DNA from: a virus
Virus record (IMG/VR): IMGVR_UViG_3300042386_000606
Location: 1 to 30,926 of that record
Length of the DNA stretch: 30,926 nt
Reading direction: 5' to 3' (one strand)
The notes beneath the pieces were generated by a model that ran no database searches, had not been told where the DNA came from, and saw only the letters and a program-made list of their open reading frames with translations. This document shows, one piece after another, positions 27,675 to 30,926 of the stretch (within the stretch, counting starts at the first letter, position 1; the number at the start of each line of letters is the position of its first letter). A program made the position numbers and the translations under genes.

Positions 27675-30600
27675 AACTTATCTAGTATTTTGTTTATTTT
27701 ATTTAAGTCTTCTTGTGTTTTAACAGCCTCCAAGTTACTAATAATATCTTTTACATCATAACCTTTTTCAGCTAATAGCTCAGTTAAGTTTGTTTGTCTA
27801 ACAGCCTTATTTATCTTTTTAAGTAGTTCTTGCTTTTTGTTTACAATATCTGGCTCTACATCTGTAGTAGTAGGTTGAACAGCTGGTTGTGTAGTAAGTT
27901 TAGCTGGTGCAGTTGGCATTTCGGGCTCTAAATCAGCGGCTCTTCTGAATGTAAAAGTTACAGTGTAGTTACTAGTAACTGTACCATCAGGTAATGTAAT
28001 TGGAGGAAAACTTGAATCAGTTTTTGGTGCTTCAATAACATCATGTACTGCTTCAAATCTACCTTTACCATCCATACCAAATGTATAAATATCACCATTA
28101 CGTAATGTAAGTGTTTTAGGATTTACCATTTGACCGGCTCCTCTTACTGCTTTACCTCCGTTATCATCAACTCTTACTTTATGTTCATTACCTAATACAT
28201 ATACTACAACTGGATAACCTTTAGCAGTATTAGATTCATCAATATCAGTATGTCTATATAATTTTGTACCCTTAGTATATATATTATTTAAAGCAATGTC
28301 ATAGTTAGACATATCAATACCTAATGTTTTTTCTATATGTCTTTTTAAGAAATCTAATTCTTTAATGTTTGGTACTGGTGTGCCATCATTATATTTAGAG
28401 TCATAAAAATAATAAGGTTTAATAGGTTGTAATTTACCAGTAGCATTAAAATCTACTTGAGCTGGTTGAACTTTTAATTTTTCTCCTGTAACATTTTTGG
28501 TATTATTACCTTTCCATTGCCATCCATAACTAAACATAAGATTAGCTGTGTTACTACCATTTTCAACATAAGCATTTTTCTTAATGTTGTCTGATATTGC
28601 ATTTACTAATTTGTTATCAAACTCTTTAGTAGGATTTGTTGAAGCTTGTACTACACCATATTGAGGTATAACTTCCTTAACTTCAACACCAGTAGATGGT
28701 TGAGTAGTAGAACTCTTAAGTTTATCAAGAATCTGAGATCTCTCAGCAGCTTTTTTGTATACCTCATTACCAGTAGATAATGAGAATATTTTATTCTTAC
28801 TATCTACAACAAACATCTTATTGTTAAACTCTACTTTAGGTAAAGTTTTTATATAACCTAATTTGTCTATGTTAGGAGTTCCTGTAAACTTGGTACCATC
28901 AGGATCAGTAAGTTGTGCTTTTCCAGCAGCATTAATATTCCATAATAAATATGGCTTTTCATTATAAGATACTACATCACCTGGTTGAGGAGTCTTTTCT
29001 ACAGCAGCTGGTTGAGTGATAGGTTGAGCAGAAGACTTATTAGCAATAGCTGCTTTTAATTGTTCTCTCCAATTAGCATCTGCCATGTTAATAGTAGGTA
29101 TACCTTTTCTTCTTGCCATTTCAACAGCTTGCCCTGTACCACCTTTTGGTCTTAAAGGATCTTTTGTTTCTTGAGCATAGAATAATACAAAGTCTACTGT
29201 ACTATCAAGATTTTTACCAAAGATTTGGTTAGTATTTCTAGCCATAAGCTTTACTGCTCCTGGTGTTAATCTATCTGGTGCAGGGTGTATTTCTTTAACT
29301 ATACTGTTGGACTTTTCAGTAACATTTTCATTATACTTATCAACAGATGTAACACCATTAATAGTTTTTCTTATACCATAAGGACCAAACAAAGTTTTGT
29401 TTTTACTTCCATCTGAGAAAGCTTTATCTGCACCTTCTTCATCTAAACTTGTTTCTTTATTTTTAAAAGTAAAGCCTGTTTGTAAAGTGTAGCCTAAACC
29501 ATCAAGATAGTTAGCAGCTTTAGTCATCAGATCAAGAACTTCTTTTGGAGTTTCTCTAGATCCTATACCAGCATAAGTCATAGTAGGTGTAGCAGATTTT
29601 CCAGGAAGTGAATCAAACACCGGTCTTGTTTTATCTGTAGAAACTTGTGGTTGAATGTTTTGTGTAGGTTCAGCTAGTTTAAACTCTATTTGCCATGCAT
29701 TATCAAGTTCTGGTCTTACTTTATTTTCAAAGTAATCTACAGACCAACCTTCTAACTTAGACCAAGACTCAGGATTTTTATCTGAACCTTTCAATGGATG
29801 AAGAGCTTTTGTAACAACAACATCAACTGTTCTACCATCAGCAGATTCCCAAGTTATTATATCACCAACCTTAGCACTTTTCCAATAGTCAAAAGCTTTT
29901 TTATTACTATATCTTGTAGTAGCTGTTCTTTCACCTTTAATTATTGCATCAAAGGTTGTGTTACTTGTAACATCAGATCTCTTATTTTTACCATAAGACA
30001 TTGTCATTTGTCCTGATAATCTATTAACTGGCTGAGTAGTAGTAGTAGGTAGAGCAGGTGCTGTTTTTATAGCAGGAAGAGGAGCTTCAGATATACCTGT
30101 CTCAAGGTTTACATCTCTAAGATATATCTCACCGGTTACTTTATCTACTAAGTCATATAAGTTCTTGCTATTAAGCAACCACTTAGTCATGTTATTATTA
30201 GTAAAGAATGTTTTAGGTAAGGTGCCTTTGTTTTTATCTACCTCCATTTTGAAAGCTGCTAGATCACCATCAGATATTATCTTAGGGTTAGCAATCACTT
30301 TTGTAGTTTCAACACCCGGGATGTTTGCTGTAGATGGTTCAACCTTAGCTACTTTTTTGCCACCAAAGTTGTTTACATTTACTACAATCTTTTTACCTGT
30401 AGCTTTAAGTCTATCTGTAGCTACATGATAGTCAAGTATAGCCTGATCTACTTCATCAGCTGTTAAGTATGTATTTTGAAACTTAAACAAGTCAGAAGGA
30501 CTCATTAAGAATATGGTATCTTTATTACCATTTCTTAGTAAGTTTACTATAGGATCATTAGCATCTATAGTAACAGTTCTACCATTCATAGTAAAGGTAT

Positions 30601-30925
30601 CCATCTCAAATATATCTTGCTCAACTTCTTTTAAGAATGGTTGCTCATATAAGTTAGTATTAGCTACAGGCAAGTTAAGGGTAGGTTGTTTTACTAATAA
30701 ACCTCTGTTTCTTAGTGGTTTCTTACTTCTGTTAACTGAATTCTCTATAATAAATAGTTCATTTATACCACCCAAGATCTTCTTAGCATCTTCTTTATCT
30801 AATCTACTTAAGAAGTTACCGGATGCTCTTTCCATTATCTCTTTGTATTTATCATAAGGCATAACAGATGATAAAGAGAATTGGCTTGAGTCCATACCTG
30901 ATTGTAAGAAAGCATAGATAGGAAG
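27668..30925 (-). CDS. giant polyvalent virion-type protein with ASCH-, SLOG- and AlkB-like domains (5' partial)
   Basis: The frame is still open at the right edge, with ten plausible codons before the first ATG (30895), so the start is probably outside. Numbering from that Met gives 1075 residues. About 297-407: ASCH-like, T-F-D-A-I-I-K-G-E-R-T-A-T-T-R and V-G-D-I-I-T-W-E (RNA or modified-base binding). About 438-616: SLOG/DprA-like Rossmann domain, Y-A-G-I-G-S-R-E-T-P and G-G-T-G-Q-A-V. About 770-986: AlkB-like 2-oxoglutarate/Fe(II) dioxygenase with H882-T-D884, distal His951 and Arg984 in F-T-F-R; the other 2OG arginine seems replaced. Pro/Thr-rich linkers separate domains, a beads-on-string form known for polyvalent phage proteins thought to enter the host with DNA. 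Domain calls are by motif. Confidence 0.85.
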   Translation of the reverse strand, partial: LPIYAFLQSGMDSSQFSLSSVMPYDKYKEIMERASGNFLSRLDKEDAKKILGGINELFIIENSVNRSKKPLRNRGLLVKQPTLNLPVANTNLYEQPFLKEVEQDIFEMDTFTMNGRTVTIDANDPIVNLLRNGNKDTIFLMSPSDLFKFQNTYLTADEVDQAILDYHVATDRLKATGKKIVVNVNNFGGKKVAKVEPSTANIPGVETTKVIANPKIISDGDLAAFKMEVDKNKGTLPKTFFTNNNMTKWLLNSKNLYDLVDKVTGEIYLRDVNLETGISEAPLPAIKTAPALPTTTTQPVNRLSGQMTMSYGKNKRSDVTSNTTFDAIIKGERTATTRYSNKKAFDYWKSAKVGDIITWESADGRTVDVVVTKALHPLKGSDKNPESWSKLEGWSVDYFENKVRPELDNAWQIEFKLAEPTQNIQPQVSTDKTRPVFDSLPGKSATPTMTYAGIGSRETPKEVLDLMTKAANYLDGLGYTLQTGFTFKNKETSLDEEGADKAFSDGSKNKTLFGPYGIRKTINGVTSVDKYNENVTEKSNSIVKEIHPAPDRLTPGAVKLMARNTNQIFGKNLDSTVDFVLFYAQETKDPLRPKGGTGQAVEMARRKGIPTINMADANWREQLKAAIANKSSAQPITQPAAVEKTPQPGDVVSYNEKPYLLWNINAAGKAQLTDPDGTKFTGTPNIDKLGYIKTLPKVEFNNKMFVVDSKNKIFSLSTGNEVYKKAAERSQILDKLKSSTTQPSTGVEVKEVIPQYGVVQASTNPTKEFDNKLVNAISDNIKKNAYVENGSNTANLMFSYGWQWKGNNTKNVTGEKLKVQPAQVDFNATGKLQPIKPYYFYDSKYNDGTPVPNIKELDFLKRHIEKTLGIDMSNYDIALNNIYTKGTKLYRHTDIDESNTAKGYPVVVYVLGNEHKVRVDDNGGKAVRGAGQMVNPKTLTLRNGDIYTFGMDGKGRFEAVHDVIEAPKTDSSFPPITLPDGTVTSNYTVTFTFRRAADLEPEMPTAPAKLTTQPAVQPTTTDVEPDIVNKKQELLKKINKAVRQTNLTELLAEKGYDVKDIISNLEAVKTQEDLNKINKILDKLC

Positions 30926-30926
30926 C

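Noticed and set aside
25602-30857. Plus-strand frames opposite the giant minus-strand genes
   Set aside because: They are short, rich in Ser, Phe, Ile and Leu and lie wholly inside the two giant frames, as expected of antisense shadows in AT-rich DNA.
24345-30925. Virion RNA polymerase catalytic subunit
   Set aside because: Giant crAss-like proteins can contain RNA polymerase, but no D-x-D-x-D or related catalytic motif was found in either giant protein.
1-30926. General reassignment of TAG as a sense codon
   Set aside because: Both giant frames and all recognised enzymes read through without TAG, and several genes end in TAG with another stop at once or within a few codons (for example TAGTAA at 5386 and 12437). 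The window gives no positive sign of recoding, though late genes outside it are untested.
1-30926. tRNA genes, CRISPR arrays, insertion sequences, integrase
   Set aside because: Gaps between genes are too short for tRNAs except three of about 95 bases, which contain terminators, promoters or repeats. No spaced repeat arrays, terminal inverted repeats, transposase or integrase motifs were seen.

Overview
The window is a piece of a strictly lytic-looking, AT-rich (about one third G+C by eye), double-stranded DNA tailed phage that infects a member of the Bacteroidota. The host assignment rests on three things visible in the sequence: a ClpS adaptor of Bacteroidota type, promoters of the Bacteroidota form (TTG/TTTG, 19-20 bases, TAnnTTTG), and many small proteins of kinds I associate with Bacteroidota phages. 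The replication set (family B polymerase, short DnaB-like helicase, TOPRIM primase, SF2 helicase, uracil-DNA glycosylase, RecT-like annealing protein, RecB-like nuclease) plus giant oppositely oriented virion-type proteins resembles crAss-like phages. No capsid, portal or terminase gene lies in the window, so that affiliation is an inference.

Layout. Positions 1-5388 (+): the end of an SF2 helicase gene, then a packed run of about twenty genes of 40-140 codons, mostly unknown, including ClpS, two zinc-finger-like proteins and a tandem duplicated pair; this looks like an early host-takeover region. Positions 5375-5677 hold one lone minus-strand gene. Positions 5697-11135 (+): uracil-DNA glycosylase, DnaB-like helicase behind its own promoter and repeat cluster, RecT-like protein, a likely ssDNA-binding protein, a terminator and the primase. 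Positions 11137-16918 (+): a GIY-YIG-like nuclease, then a cassette with DUF6878-like and DUF6915-like proteins, a metallopeptidase-VWA protein, a MoxR AAA+ ATPase, and three proteins sharing one module. Positions 16915-21666 (+): PD-(D/E)XK nuclease, two unknown proteins, and a family B DNA polymerase cut in two by a GIY-YIG homing endonuclease gene carrying its own promoter. Positions 21667-24163 (+): HNH endonuclease, DUF932-like protein, two proteins of unknown function and a MazG-type pyrophosphohydrolase. A UUCG-loop terminator at 24169-24206 serves both strands. Positions 24205-30926 (-): a small basic protein and two giant proteins; the upstream one runs off the window and strings together ASCH-like, SLOG-like and AlkB-like dioxygenase domains.

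How it fits together. The plus-strand genes form a nearly gapless operon series for host takeover, DNA replication, recombination and nucleotide/repair functions. The minus-strand genes look like late, virion-delivered proteins. The most notable points are the polymerase split between palm and thumb, with a terminal clamp-binding motif on the smaller piece; the multi-enzyme giant protein; the MoxR/VWA/metallopeptidase cassette with its threefold shared module; the phage ClpS; and a recurrent promoter geometry that predicts leaderless mRNAs. No tRNA genes, CRISPR arrays or insertion sequences were seen, and no gene-free stretch longer than about 100 bases exists.
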